Assembly (NCBI GenBank): GCA_003129525.1
Contig: CP029329.1
Coordinates: forward strand, 3,332,501-3,396,500
Direction: 5' to 3'
Length of the DNA stretch: 64,000 nucleotides
From: Clostridium beijerinckii
GTDB lineage: Bacteria; Bacillota; Clostridia; Clostridiales; Clostridiaceae
Positions within the stretch are counted from its first letter, which is position 1, and every line of letters begins with the position of its first letter. This document shows, piece by piece, positions 42,298 through 50,975 of this stretch. The notes beneath the pieces were generated by a model that ran no database searches, was not told where the DNA came from, and saw nothing but the letters and a program-made list of their open reading frames with translations. The position numbers and the translations under genes are program-made.

Positions 42298-42642
42298 ATG
42301 GAATTAAACATATTAGGTAATAGAATAAAAATATTGAGATTAGAAGCTAATTTAACTCAAGAAGAATTCGGGAAACCATATTCTTTAAAAAAGTCTACTG
42401 TATCACAATATGAATCTGGAAGTAGTAGACCTGATGATGAATTAAAGAAAAGAATTGCTCTAGATTATAATGTTTCACTTGATTGGCTCATGGGCCTTAC
42501 TGATATAAGAAATTATGATAATAAAGAAATAACTATAGCTCTTCATAGTGATGTTGATTATGATGATCTTCCTGAAGAAGCTAAAAATGAAATTTATAAT
42601 TTTATAGATTATGTTAGAAATAAATATAAAGATAAAAAATAA
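42298..42642 (+). CDS. ImmR/CI-like repressor
   Basis: 114 aa: XRE helix-turn-helix (about 5-62, LEANLTQEEFGKPYSLKKST) and an acidic C-terminus (VDYDDLPEEAKNEIYNFIDY). It lacks a self-cleavage domain, the type cut by ImmA-like proteases. Maintains lysogeny by binding the operators upstream. Confidence 0.88.
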   Translation: MELNILGNRIKILRLEANLTQEEFGKPYSLKKSTVSQYESGSSRPDDELKKRIALDYNVSLDWLMGLTDIRNYDNKEITIALHSDVDYDDLPEEAKNEIYNFIDYVRNKYKDKK

Positions 42643-42670
42643 GGTGTTCTTCACGAACACCTTATTTTTT
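42641..42670. terminator. Bidirectional terminator between repressor and ietS
   Basis: AAGGTGTTC-TTCAC-GAACACCTT with T/A runs on both sides. It ends both converging transcripts. The same arms, with a different loop, form the terminator at 34018-34046. Confidence 0.85.
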
Positions 42671-42678
42671 TAATAACT

Positions 42679-45027
42679 TTAATTATTTATAGTTATGTCT
42701 ATATCTTGGCGAAGTTTAATATTATTATGCCAAAAATTATTTATATCTAGTAGTCTTGTCACTTCATCATAAACTTGACATTTTTTTGCTGGATCTTTTA
42801 TTGTAATAATGACACAAAATTCTTGACTTAATTCAAATGATTCTGCCATTGATCTCTTTTCTATAAAGTCTCTATATAACCCTTCCATTTTGAGAAACCA
42901 CTGTTTATCACCTTTTAAATGTTTTTCTTTGTTGGTTGGAGTCATTTCTGATAAATCTACTGCATATTTTTTTACTGGATAAAACTTATCTCCATATTCA
43001 ATTAACATTCTTTCAGATAGTCCAAAATGCTCTGTTGATGATTTTATAGCTGTTTTACTATAACTGCTCGATAATAGAACATTTTTAGAATTCTCTTTTC
43101 CAATTGCATTTAATATATTATTTTTACTTATATCTCGGTCTGTCTTTTCATCATAACTTCCAAAATACATATCAATATTTGATTGACAATATTCAGCCCC
43201 TTGTGTTGAATCAAGAATTGGATCATATACTAATGTAACAATAACTTGTCCCTCATAAAATCCATCTCTTTTCAAGCCAGCTGGATATGGGAAATCTAAG
43301 ATTTCTATAAATTGTCTTTTAGTTAAAGAATCTCTTAAAATAAGTGTTATCTCATTTGGGTTATTGTATAGTATTTCTTTAATTTTCTTAGGCTTTCCAA
43401 ATCCCATTTGATTTAATTTTTCATTGGCAGATAAAGTAACATTTTCTCCATAATTAGCAGAATGAATCAGTAACGATTTTAATAATAAAGGATCAAATTC
43501 TTCATCTATCTCCTCTTGTAACCCTGCTAATATTGATGTTATTCTTGGTGTTGAGAAACTTGTCCCAATGTTTTTAGTTATCTTCCCATTTATATCAAAA
43601 GAATTTACTCCATTTATTATTAATTTACCGTTTTTATCAATTCCAGCATTCCCACCATAATGTACTACATCAGGTTTAACTATACAAGCTGGTCCTCTCC
43701 CTATTCTGGTAAATGGAGATGGAAAATCCACATCAATGCCACTTTCTAAATTTTTTTCTTGTGCAATTGATCCAACGACTACCGATCTAACTGAGTCCGC
43801 TGATTTTGGTATTTTAGATTTAGGCTTCCCTTGCATAAAATTACTGCAATTACCTGCTGATTTACATATTATTACTCCATACTTATCTTGTATTTCATCA
43901 ATAGCTTTAGCAAAGTCTGAGAATTCATTTTCATCTATTTCTTCCTGTAATCCGCCAGAAAGATTCCAAATTTTTATCTTCTTATGATTTGCACTGATTA
44001 CTTCTCGAATATTATTTACCAATTCATCTTCCTTTATAGATTCCTTTGATAAATCAGGGAATACATTGCCATCGAAAATCTTGCATCCTTTTAATCCTGT
44101 ATATTCTTTATCTTCTAACATATCACCATATAAAATTATACCTGCTACAAAAGTTCCATGAGATGGATCTATTAACGATTCAGGATATGGCGTTGATCTG
44201 GTTCCTTCTAACCATGGTTCCAGACTTTTTATTTTATTAACTCCACTATCTAATATTCCAACAGTGACATAATTTCTACCATCCTTTGGCGTGTGCACTA
44301 TGGGTGTGTCATTAATATTAAAAAAATCCAAGTCAACTGAATACTTTGGCATTGGCTCAATTGATAATATAGCACTATAATTTTGAAGTTCACCTATTCT
44401 GTCTAAATTTGCATTTTTCAAACTATAAACTATTAAATCATCTGAATATTTAGCTTCAATAACATCTAAATTTAGTTCATTACATTTTCTAGCAAAGTTT
44501 AATTTTACCATTCTATTAATTTCATAATCATTATAGTTTATTAATTTAATTTTATAGTCATCTTCTATTTCTTTATTGACTATTATTTTAGGTTGTAAAG
44601 GTTCAATTTTATTAATACAAGATATTGCATAAGCATTCTCTGCATAATTAGAAATATTTTTTCTTATTTTATTTAAATCATTTTTATTTGATATTTTAAT
44701 CAGTAATTCATTTTCACCCATAAGTCCAATAATATTATAACTAGAATTTATTTTAAATACTCTCCCTACCTCTGCTCTATGACCTTTCGCCTTAGCATAA
44801 TCTTGAATTTTAGTTTTTATTATAGCAGGTATAAAATCCTCACCCTCAGGACGCCTTTCAAGAATATCTTCTATTTCACTTAAATTATCATCTAATTCAA
44901 TACTATGTTTAACTAAAGTTTCACCTTCTAAAATCCATTTAGGTAGTTTTCCACTACCACCACCTTCTGTCCTACTATTGTCTATTTCCCTTTTTGCAAA
45001 AAATTTTATAGGTGCATTATTATCCAT
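42679..45027 (-). CDS. ietS: IetS-like subtilisin-family serine protease
   Basis: 782 aa. The S8 triad is complete: Asp in VGILDSGVNK, His in DPSHGTFVAGI and Ser in GTSFSTPRI. An N-terminal region of about 240 aa and a C-terminal region of about 250 aa are not part of the protease core. No signal peptide, so it works in the cytoplasm. It follows the AAA+ ATPase gene by 16 bases. A cytoplasmic subtilisin plus an AAA+ ATPase is the IetAS pair, described for plasmid stability/incompatibility and as an antiphage module. Confidence 0.85.
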   Translation of the reverse strand: MDNNAPIKFFAKREIDNSRTEGGGSGKLPKWILEGETLVKHSIELDDNLSEIEDILERRPEGEDFIPAIIKTKIQDYAKAKGHRAEVGRVFKINSSYNIIGLMGENELLIKISNKNDLNKIRKNISNYAENAYAISCINKIEPLQPKIIVNKEIEDDYKIKLINYNDYEINRMVKLNFARKCNELNLDVIEAKYSDDLIVYSLKNANLDRIGELQNYSAILSIEPMPKYSVDLDFFNINDTPIVHTPKDGRNYVTVGILDSGVNKIKSLEPWLEGTRSTPYPESLIDPSHGTFVAGIILYGDMLEDKEYTGLKGCKIFDGNVFPDLSKESIKEDELVNNIREVISANHKKIKIWNLSGGLQEEIDENEFSDFAKAIDEIQDKYGVIICKSAGNCSNFMQGKPKSKIPKSADSVRSVVVGSIAQEKNLESGIDVDFPSPFTRIGRGPACIVKPDVVHYGGNAGIDKNGKLIINGVNSFDINGKITKNIGTSFSTPRITSILAGLQEEIDEEFDPLLLKSLLIHSANYGENVTLSANEKLNQMGFGKPKKIKEILYNNPNEITLILRDSLTKRQFIEILDFPYPAGLKRDGFYEGQVIVTLVYDPILDSTQGAEYCQSNIDMYFGSYDEKTDRDISKNNILNAIGKENSKNVLLSSSYSKTAIKSSTEHFGLSERMLIEYGDKFYPVKKYAVDLSEMTPTNKEKHLKGDKQWFLKMEGLYRDFIEKRSMAESFELSQEFCVIITIKDPAKKCQVYDEVTRLLDINNFWHNNIKLRQDIDITINN

Positions 45028-45043
45028 ATTGCCATCTCCATTA

Positions 45044-46135
45044 TTATTTATTATTTATTGTTTCTCGAACTCTTCTAATAGGTAAATCAAAAAAATCTAC
45101 AATTTCTTTTTGGGTGACTCCATATAAATTCAAATATTTGATTAACTCATCTTCATTACTTACATTATGGTTTTTAAATAAGAAAATCTCATATATTATT
45201 TGAATGAATTCTATAATATCCTTTTCTTTCATTATAGATTTCTTGATTGATGTATACATAATACTTTTTATATCGGCTGGACTTAGGTCCTTTACTGCAT
45301 CTAATAAATATTCTAATTTTTTCTCATTAGATATAAAATCTATTTTGAAATCACTTGAGTATTTTTTAACTAATTTTCTTATCTGTTCTTTTTGTGGTCT
45401 TTCTAACTCAATAATCTTATTAAATCGCCTCCAAATTGCTGGATCTAATAACTCATGATGATTAGTTGCTGCTATTAATATACTATTTTCACTAAATTCA
45501 TCTATATTCTGTAGCAAGCTATTTACTACCCTTTTTAATTCTCCTAGTTCATTTTTATCATCTCTTACTTTAGCTATAACATCAAACTCATCCAAAAATA
45601 ATATACATGGCCTCTTCGATGCGTATTCAAATATCTTTCTTATATTCTTGGCTGTATTACCCAACAATGAAGATAACAATGAATCAAATCGTGCTGTTAC
45701 CAATGGTAAATTAGTTTTACAACTTATATATCTAGCTAAAGATGTTTTTCCACATCCAGGAGGTCCATATAATAATAAAGTGTTATTAACATCAATCCCT
45801 TTCCTTTTCAATATATCTCTATATTCAAAAGTTTTTGTGAAATCCTCTATTTCTGAATTTATAAATTTATCAAATACCAATTCTTCAAAATTTGAAGTTG
45901 GCATTTTTATATCAACTATATCCATTCTACTCTCTTGGTCTACTGGTTTTGTAGAAAACGAATCTAACGCAACCATTCTTGTATTATTAGATTCTACAGT
46001 ATTTAATATTTTTTTTGATAGATTTTCTTCGCCTTCTTTTCTTAAGTTCTCTGCAAGTACCTTTGAATAATTAATTACTTTTTCTTTATCTCCTTTAAGG
46101 GCACCTTCGATTATTTTTATCAACTCTGTATACAT
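45044..46135 (-). CDS. ietA: IetA-like AAA+ ATPase
   Basis: 363 aa. N-terminal helical part (about 1-90), then an FtsH/katanin-like AAA+ module: Walker A LLYGPPGCGKTSLARYI, Walker B ILFLDEFDVI, sensor AATNHHELL, Arg finger in WRRF. The C-terminus has a possible helix-turn-helix (VTQKEIVDFFDLPIRRVRET). Probably controls or feeds the protease. It has its own strong promoter and is divergent from immA. Confidence 0.88.
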   Translation of the reverse strand: MYTELIKIIEGALKGDKEKVINYSKVLAENLRKEGEENLSKKILNTVESNNTRMVALDSFSTKPVDQESRMDIVDIKMPTSNFEELVFDKFINSEIEDFTKTFEYRDILKRKGIDVNNTLLLYGPPGCGKTSLARYISCKTNLPLVTARFDSLLSSLLGNTAKNIRKIFEYASKRPCILFLDEFDVIAKVRDDKNELGELKRVVNSLLQNIDEFSENSILIAATNHHELLDPAIWRRFNKIIELERPQKEQIRKLVKKYSSDFKIDFISNEKKLEYLLDAVKDLSPADIKSIMYTSIKKSIMKEKDIIEFIQIIYEIFLFKNHNVSNEDELIKYLNLYGVTQKEIVDFFDLPIRRVRETINNK

Positions 46136-46159
46136 AATTAATCTCTCCTTATGTTTTAT

Positions 46160-46188
46160 ATAATACGCTTTATTAACTTTAAAGTCAA
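46160..46188 (-). promoter_or_regulatory. Promoter of ietAS
   Basis: Minus strand: TTGACT (46183-46188), 17 bases, TATTAT (46160-46165), then AAGGAGAG before the ATG. Not overlapped by the SOS box at 46293. Confidence 0.7.
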
Positions 46189-46290
46189 TATTTTGTTATT
46201 TATTTATTCATTATTGTAATATTCTATTCAGTTTTTGTTATTTTATTCATAAAATAATTATATTAAAGTTTAAATTCTACAATACTGCTA

Positions 46291-46319
46291 TTGAACATGT
46301 GTTCGTATTATATTATAAT
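46291..46319 (+). promoter_or_regulatory. immA promoter with perfect LexA box
   Basis: -35 TTGAAC (46291-46296), 17 bases, -10 TATAAT (46314-46319). GAACATGTGTTC (46293-46304) fits GAACRNRYGTTY completely and overlaps the -35, so LexA bound here should block transcription. Start near 46326, then GGTGGTGA before the ATG at 46352. Confidence 0.8.
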
Positions 46320-46351
46320 GATATCATAAATTATATGGTGGTGATATACAT

Positions 46352-46849
46352 ATGAATAAATTAAATGATATTTTTGAAATAATTAAAAAAGAGAATATAA
46401 TTCTTGAAGAAACCCATATTCAGCACAAAGATACAAAAGGAATATATTTTAATGTTCCTGGTATTCCTCCGACTATAGGTATATCAAAATCTATTATTAA
46501 TGATAGGTGCATGTACTTATCTATTCTTGCCGAAGAGCTAGGACATCATTTTACTACATTAGGTGATTTAACTGTTAAGTCTAGCAATTATTCTGAAAAA
46601 CTCCAAAAAAATAAAAAAGAAAACACAGCTAAATTATGGGCTGCTGACTTTTTAATAAGTGATGAAGATTTTGTACAAGCACTATATAATTGCATATCAA
46701 CACCTTGTGATATGTGTGATCATTTCAATGTCACCGATGAAATATTAAACTATAAAATACTTTCTATAATTTATGATGAAGTTAAGTATACTAACATAAA
46801 AAATAATTTAAAATTGAGAGAAATACCCTATAATTGTTGTACTATTTAA
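46352..46849 (+). CDS. immA: ImmA/IrrE-family metalloprotease (anti-repressor)
   Basis: 165 aa with the zinc motif EELGHH (within LAEELGHHFTT) and the later LWAADFLISDEDF pattern typical of this family. ImmA-type proteases cut ImmR-like repressors and so trigger excision. Unlike usual operons it is separated from the repressor gene by ietAS (3.7 kb) and is under its own SOS-box promoter. The int gene follows after 101 bases. Confidence 0.9.
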   Translation: MNKLNDIFEIIKKENIILEETHIQHKDTKGIYFNVPGIPPTIGISKSIINDRCMYLSILAEELGHHFTTLGDLTVKSSNYSEKLQKNKKENTAKLWAADFLISDEDFVQALYNCISTPCDMCDHFNVTDEILNYKILSIIYDEVKYTNIKNNLKLREIPYNCCTI

Positions 46850-46873
46850 TATTAATTGTACAACAACGACTAA

Positions 46874-46932
46874 TATATATTGATTTAAACTCAATGTATT
46901 TTCATAATAACATTGATTAAAATCAATATATA
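46874..46932. promoter_or_regulatory. Nested dyads before int
   Basis: Perfect 13-bp inverted repeat (TATATATTGATTT, 46874-46886, and 46920-46932), with a second, inner dyad (TCAATG 46891-46896 / CATTGA 46911-46916). It covers the int promoter region, so it may be a binding site for a regulator or a leader hairpin. Confidence 0.5.
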
Positions 46933-46950
46933 CATTAAAAAGGAGGACAA

Positions 46951-48108
46951 ATGATAATGGAAGGTGGAGTAAGAAAAAGAGGTAATACATGGTATTACTA
47001 CTTTGAAGCTGGCAAAGTTGATGGAAAAAGAAAAAAAATAGAACGTAAAGGAGGCACAACAAAGAAAGAAGCACAAGCTGCTTTAAGAAGTGCTCTAAAT
47101 GAGTTTAATGATACTGGTAGTTTTTTAGATGAAACTAATATGTCATTTGCTGATTATCTAGATTATTGGTTTAATGAGTATGTTATGAACAATTGCAAAT
47201 ATAATACTCAACAAACATATAAATCTCTTATTAATATTAATTTAAAACCACAATTAGGTTTATATAAAATCAAACAATTAAATTATAATTCATTACAAGA
47301 ATTTTTAAACAAACAATATGCTAAAGGATATTCAAAAAATACTTTAGCAAGATTGAAAAACGTAATTTCACATTCATTGCAAATGGCTATTTTCCCATAT
47401 AAGTTATTGAAAACTAATCCAGCTGATAGTTTGAAAGTTCCAAAATTTGATAATGTTGCTACAAATAAAAATATAATCATCACACTTGATGATTATAATA
47501 AAATTTTAGAAAGATTCCCTCTTGGTAGCAGTTTTTATGTTCCACTACAAATTGCTTTTAACACAGGAATGCGTGCAGGTGAAATATGCGGATTGACATG
47601 GGATTGCATAGATCTTGATAAAAAGAAAATATCAGTTGAAAAGATTTTAATTTTTAAAACTAAGCAAGGTTATGACTTTAGTACTCCAAAGACATCAAAT
47701 TCAATTAGAACAATTGATATTGGAGATACATTGGTAAACATTCTTACAGAACATAAAAAATGGCAAGAACAAAACAAAAAAGATTATGGTGAATATTATA
47801 ATGATAATGATTTTGTTTCTACAAAAGAAAATGGTACTTTTGTAACTATGACTTCACTAAGATATTTATCTAAAATTGTTAATATGGAACTACAAATAAA
47901 ATTTAATTTTCATGCATTAAGACATACACATGCAACAATGCTTTTAGAAGCTGGTGCTAATCTTAAAGAAATACAAAATAGATTAGGCCACTCAAAATTT
48001 TCTACAACAATGGATATATATTCTCATGTAACTCCTAAAATGAAAGATAATACTGTTGCAATTTTAGAAAATATATTAAACACCAATTTAAATTTGCCAC
48101 CAGCTTAA
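46951..48108 (+). CDS. int: Phage integrase (tyrosine recombinase)
   Basis: 385 aa. N-terminal arm-binding part (GNTWYYYFEAGKVDGKRKKI), core-binding SAM-like domain, then the catalytic domain: Arg in TGMRAGEICGL, HALRHTHAT, RLGHSKFSTT and Tyr in MDIYSHV. ATG at 46951 follows AAGGAGG. It inserts the phage at the 3' end of the xerD-like gene. Its stop is 73 bases from attR. Confidence 0.96.
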   Translation: MIMEGGVRKRGNTWYYYFEAGKVDGKRKKIERKGGTTKKEAQAALRSALNEFNDTGSFLDETNMSFADYLDYWFNEYVMNNCKYNTQQTYKSLININLKPQLGLYKIKQLNYNSLQEFLNKQYAKGYSKNTLARLKNVISHSLQMAIFPYKLLKTNPADSLKVPKFDNVATNKNIIITLDDYNKILERFPLGSSFYVPLQIAFNTGMRAGEICGLTWDCIDLDKKKISVEKILIFKTKQGYDFSTPKTSNSIRTIDIGDTLVNILTEHKKWQEQNKKDYGEYYNDNDFVSTKENGTFVTMTSLRYLSKIVNMELQIKFNFHALRHTHATMLLEAGANLKEIQNRLGHSKFSTTMDIYSHVTPKMKDNTVAILENILNTNLNLPPA

Positions 48109-48114
48109 AAAGTC

Positions 48115-48132
48115 GGTGGCAAATGGGTGGAA
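48115..48132 (+). promoter_or_regulatory. Putative P arm integrase site
   Basis: GGTGGCAAATGGGTGGAA, 17/18 identical to 3328-3345. Its first bases pair with the end of int (GCCACC...GGTGGC, 48096-48120), so part of the repeat may also form a weak hairpin. Confidence 0.5.
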
Positions 48133-48179
48133 ACACCCAAAATTTTATTTATGATATTCTTTATAATATTTAGCAAACA

Positions 48180-49058
48180 TCAAGCTCTTGGATGTGTATG
48201 CATGTATATATAATTGATTTTATCATTATTTATTATTTCATAATATGTGTCCATATAAGTTAAAACCTGATTTCCTAGTAATTTTTGGACAGCTCTAACA
48301 TTTGCTCCATTTTGAAGTAAATGCACTGCAAACGAATGTCTAAAAGTGTTTAAATTAACATCCTTATCAATACCAGCTTTTCTAGCATATTCTTTTACAA
48401 TTCTCCAGATTCCTTGTCTTGTAAGTTTATTGCCATTTAAATTTACAAAAAGATTAGATACTCCGCATTGTGCAATCTTATATCTTATAGCTAAATACTC
48501 TGTTATTGCCCTAGAAGCACTTCTTCCTATAGGTATAAGTCTTTCAAAATGTCTATTATCTGTGCATCGTACGAAATTCAAATCAAGATTAACATCCTCT
48601 ACATTCAATGAAATCATTTCAGAAACCTTCATTCCAGTAGCATACATTAATTCTAATAATGCATTATCACGTACTCCTTTTGAACAATCCTTTTCGACTA
48701 TTCTAATTATTTTATCTACTTCTTCAATGGTTAAAATTTGTGGTAATTTTCTATTATTTTTGGAACTCTTGTATTCTATTTTGGGAACTTCCTTAATTAA
48801 AGTTTCACCTTTTAAGTATGAGTAAAAATTTCTAAGACTTATGACTATTCTATTTATGGATCTTTCGGATTTTCCTAGAGCTGTGAGATTTTGTATATAC
48901 GACATAATTGTTAATTTGTCAGTTTTATATAAATCTATGTCTTTTCTGTTTAAAAATTTAAGATATATACTTACATCAGTTACATATGCGTATATAGTGT
49001 TTTCACTTTTGCCACTCTCTGACAAATACTCCTTATAATTACTTATGCTATTTATCAT
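48180..49058 (-). CDS. XerD-like tyrosine recombinase with degenerate active site (phage target gene)
   Basis: 292 aa, normal XerC/D length and fold. Aligned without gaps to E. coli XerD numbering, the catalytic residues are changed: R148 to K (ATGMKVSEM), K172 to N, H244 to N (LNTFRHSF), H270 to N (LLGNQ). R247 and the nucleophile Y279 (TYYEI) remain. It probably cannot recombine normally. The last codons come from the attachment core; the phage restores the protein end exactly (MHTHPRA, TGA here, TAA at attL). It sits next to spoIIM, as xerD-like genes do in Firmicutes. Confidence 0.9.
   Translation of the reverse strand: MINSISNYKEYLSESGKSENTIYAYVTDVSIYLKFLNRKDIDLYKTDKLTIMSYIQNLTALGKSERSINRIVISLRNFYSYLKGETLIKEVPKIEYKSSKNNRKLPQILTIEEVDKIIRIVEKDCSKGVRDNALLELMYATGMKVSEMISLNVEDVNLDLNFVRCTDNRHFERLIPIGRSASRAITEYLAIRYKIAQCGVSNLFVNLNGNKLTRQGIWRIVKEYARKAGIDKDVNLNTFRHSFAVHLLQNGANVRAVQKLLGNQVLTYMDTYYEIINNDKINYIYMHTHPRA
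48182..48236. repeat. attR: right copy of the 55-bp core
   Basis: Identical to 3133-3187. It covers the last 18 codons of the recombinase gene. Confidence 0.95.
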
Positions 49059-49151
49059 TGCTATCTCCTATACCATTGATTATGATTAGTATTCGACAAA
49101 ATTGTCAATTTTCCTTTTTTTAAATTTTCATATGTGTATATATCTTTTGCA

Positions 49152-49784
49152 TTACAAATAGAACCGTTTAGCCACAAATTTTATTAGAGATGGCGATACA
49201 TAAGTTTCAACCAATATTCCTATTAAAAATAATATTATAATTATAATTAACTTATTTAATGCACCATCAAACAAAGAATCTTTATTTTTTCCACGTTTGA
49301 AAAATCTTTCTTTAAATTTTTCTGTAGACATAGATAAACTAATAACACTTAATGCTATAAAACATGGAATATATATTAAATTTTGAGGAATAACAGATAC
49401 TAAAGCTAGTCCAATTCCCTTGCCTTCAAAAGTAGTTACCATAAAAGAAAAAGTATACCCTAATGTAAACCCCTTTAATAAATCTAAAATCAATATTATA
49501 GGAGCTCCAAAAAAAGTTAAACCTAATATAAATATTGGTATAATTAATAGTATATTTTTCTTAATAACCTCAAACAATAAATTTCCATAATTAATGGGTT
49601 CGTTTCCTACAGAATTTGTGAAACTAAAAAAATAATTCGTCAAATCATTTTTATCTGCTGATCCCATGTATTTTACAGTATAAAGTCCAAAGGATATTCC
49701 TAAGCAAAACATTATTAGTACAATGAAGAAATAGGTTTTTTTAGCCATAAAAGTATCATTCAGTCTAGTAAGTAAATAATTCAT
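49152..49784 (-). CDS. spoIIM: Stage II sporulation protein M
   Basis: 210 aa, about five membrane segments with the SpoIIM/DUF95 signatures TFFGAPIILILDLLKGFTLG and SVIPQNLIYIPCF. With SpoIID and SpoIIP it remodels peptidoglycan during engulfment. Upstream of the xerD-like gene by 93 bases, same strand. Confidence 0.93.
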   Translation of the reverse strand: MNYLLTRLNDTFMAKKTYFFIVLIMFCLGISFGLYTVKYMGSADKNDLTNYFFSFTNSVGNEPINYGNLLFEVIKKNILLIIPIFILGLTFFGAPIILILDLLKGFTLGYTFSFMVTTFEGKGIGLALVSVIPQNLIYIPCFIALSVISLSMSTEKFKERFFKRGKNKDSLFDGALNKLIIIIILFLIGILVETYVSPSLIKFVAKRFYL

Positions 49785-49943
49785 CTCTTATTCCTCCTTT
49801 AGTTACTCTACTTTATACTATGTTTAACATTTGAAGTTTATTCACCCACCTAATTATAAATATGTAAAACCATCATAAATAATTTTGTATTGTATATATC
49901 ATATTTTAATTTTATATATAAAAAACATCTTATGTATATTGAA

Positions 49944-49986
49944 AAATCCTAAATTAACTGTAATCGAAATAGTTAATTTAGGATTT
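49944..49986. terminator. Bidirectional terminator
   Basis: Perfect 16-bp arms (AAATCCTAAATTAACT, 49944-49959, and 49971-49986) with A/T runs outside. Downstream of the deacetylase gene on the minus strand. Confidence 0.8.
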
Positions 49987-50060
49987 TATTAGTCAGAACA
50001 TATAAATTATTAATTTCTATTATTAATTTTTCGATTACATGCAATATCTTTCTAGAGAAC

Positions 50061-50852
50061 TTAACGTTTTTTTGTTATTGGGAAATATAATTCTGGTGTA
50101 TCTTCTGTAATGGTTTTAAATTCATACCCCTGTGATTTATAGTATTCTATTATTTGTGGCAATGCTTTACAAGTGTTTTGGTGTATATCTGTACAATGCA
50201 TAAGTAGTATTATAGTTTGAAGATCATTACTTCCCTTTATGGCTTTTCTATATAATTTATATGTCGAGAGTTTAGGCTTTAAACCATCTGCAGTATCTAA
50301 ATTCCAATCATATATTTTAAAATTATTCTCATGTAATTTTTCTAAATAATTCTTGTTTAAATGTTTATAACTACCTCCTGGAAATCTAATTATATTGGGT
50401 GAAACTCCAATTATATCATTTATTTCATTACGGCAAGCAATCATTTCATTTATAAATGTATTTTCATTATCATAAATACTCTTATATTTGTGGCTATACG
50501 TATGAAGTCCTATACTATGCCCTTCATCATTAATTCTTTTTACCACATCTTCTGACCCTTCAATTTGACTACCAATTAGGAAAAAGGTTGCTTTTACATC
50601 ATTTTCTTTTAGGGTGTCCAACACATTGTTTGTGATATCATTACTAGGACCATCATCAAAAGTTAAATAAAGCACTTTTTTTCTATCAATAGGGATTTTT
50701 TTGCTTACATTTAAATCTTCTATAGTTGTTGTGTTACCGTCTGCAGACATGCTATTTACATTTTCTTCAAAGAGGAAAATAACAAAAAGTATATTTACAA
50801 AAAATAAAAAAACTCTTAATTTATTTTTCAAATTTTTATCCTCCAAATGCAA
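50061..50852 (-). CDS. Membrane-anchored polysaccharide deacetylase
   Basis: 263 aa. N-terminal anchor (LRVFLFFVNILFVIFLFEEN), then a NodB domain: LTFDDGPSND, metal-binding HTYSH, RFPGGSY and LLMHC. Removes acetyl groups from peptidoglycan or another glycan outside the membrane; PdaA-like members are involved in spore cortex. Single gene with its own ribosome site. Confidence 0.9.
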   Translation of the reverse strand: MHLEDKNLKNKLRVFLFFVNILFVIFLFEENVNSMSADGNTTTIEDLNVSKKIPIDRKKVLYLTFDDGPSNDITNNVLDTLKENDVKATFFLIGSQIEGSEDVVKRINDEGHSIGLHTYSHKYKSIYDNENTFINEMIACRNEINDIIGVSPNIIRFPGGSYKHLNKNYLEKLHENNFKIYDWNLDTADGLKPKLSTYKLYRKAIKGSNDLQTIILLMHCTDIHQNTCKALPQIIEYYKSQGYEFKTITEDTPELYFPITKKR

Positions 50853-50975
50853 TTTAAATAATTTATTAATCTAGAACACTTCTTATCATTCACATTTTTC
50901 AGATTTTTATTTATGGTAATTTTGAACATATACTATCCTATTATTCAGTTTTCAAAGAACATTGTTTATTTTACT

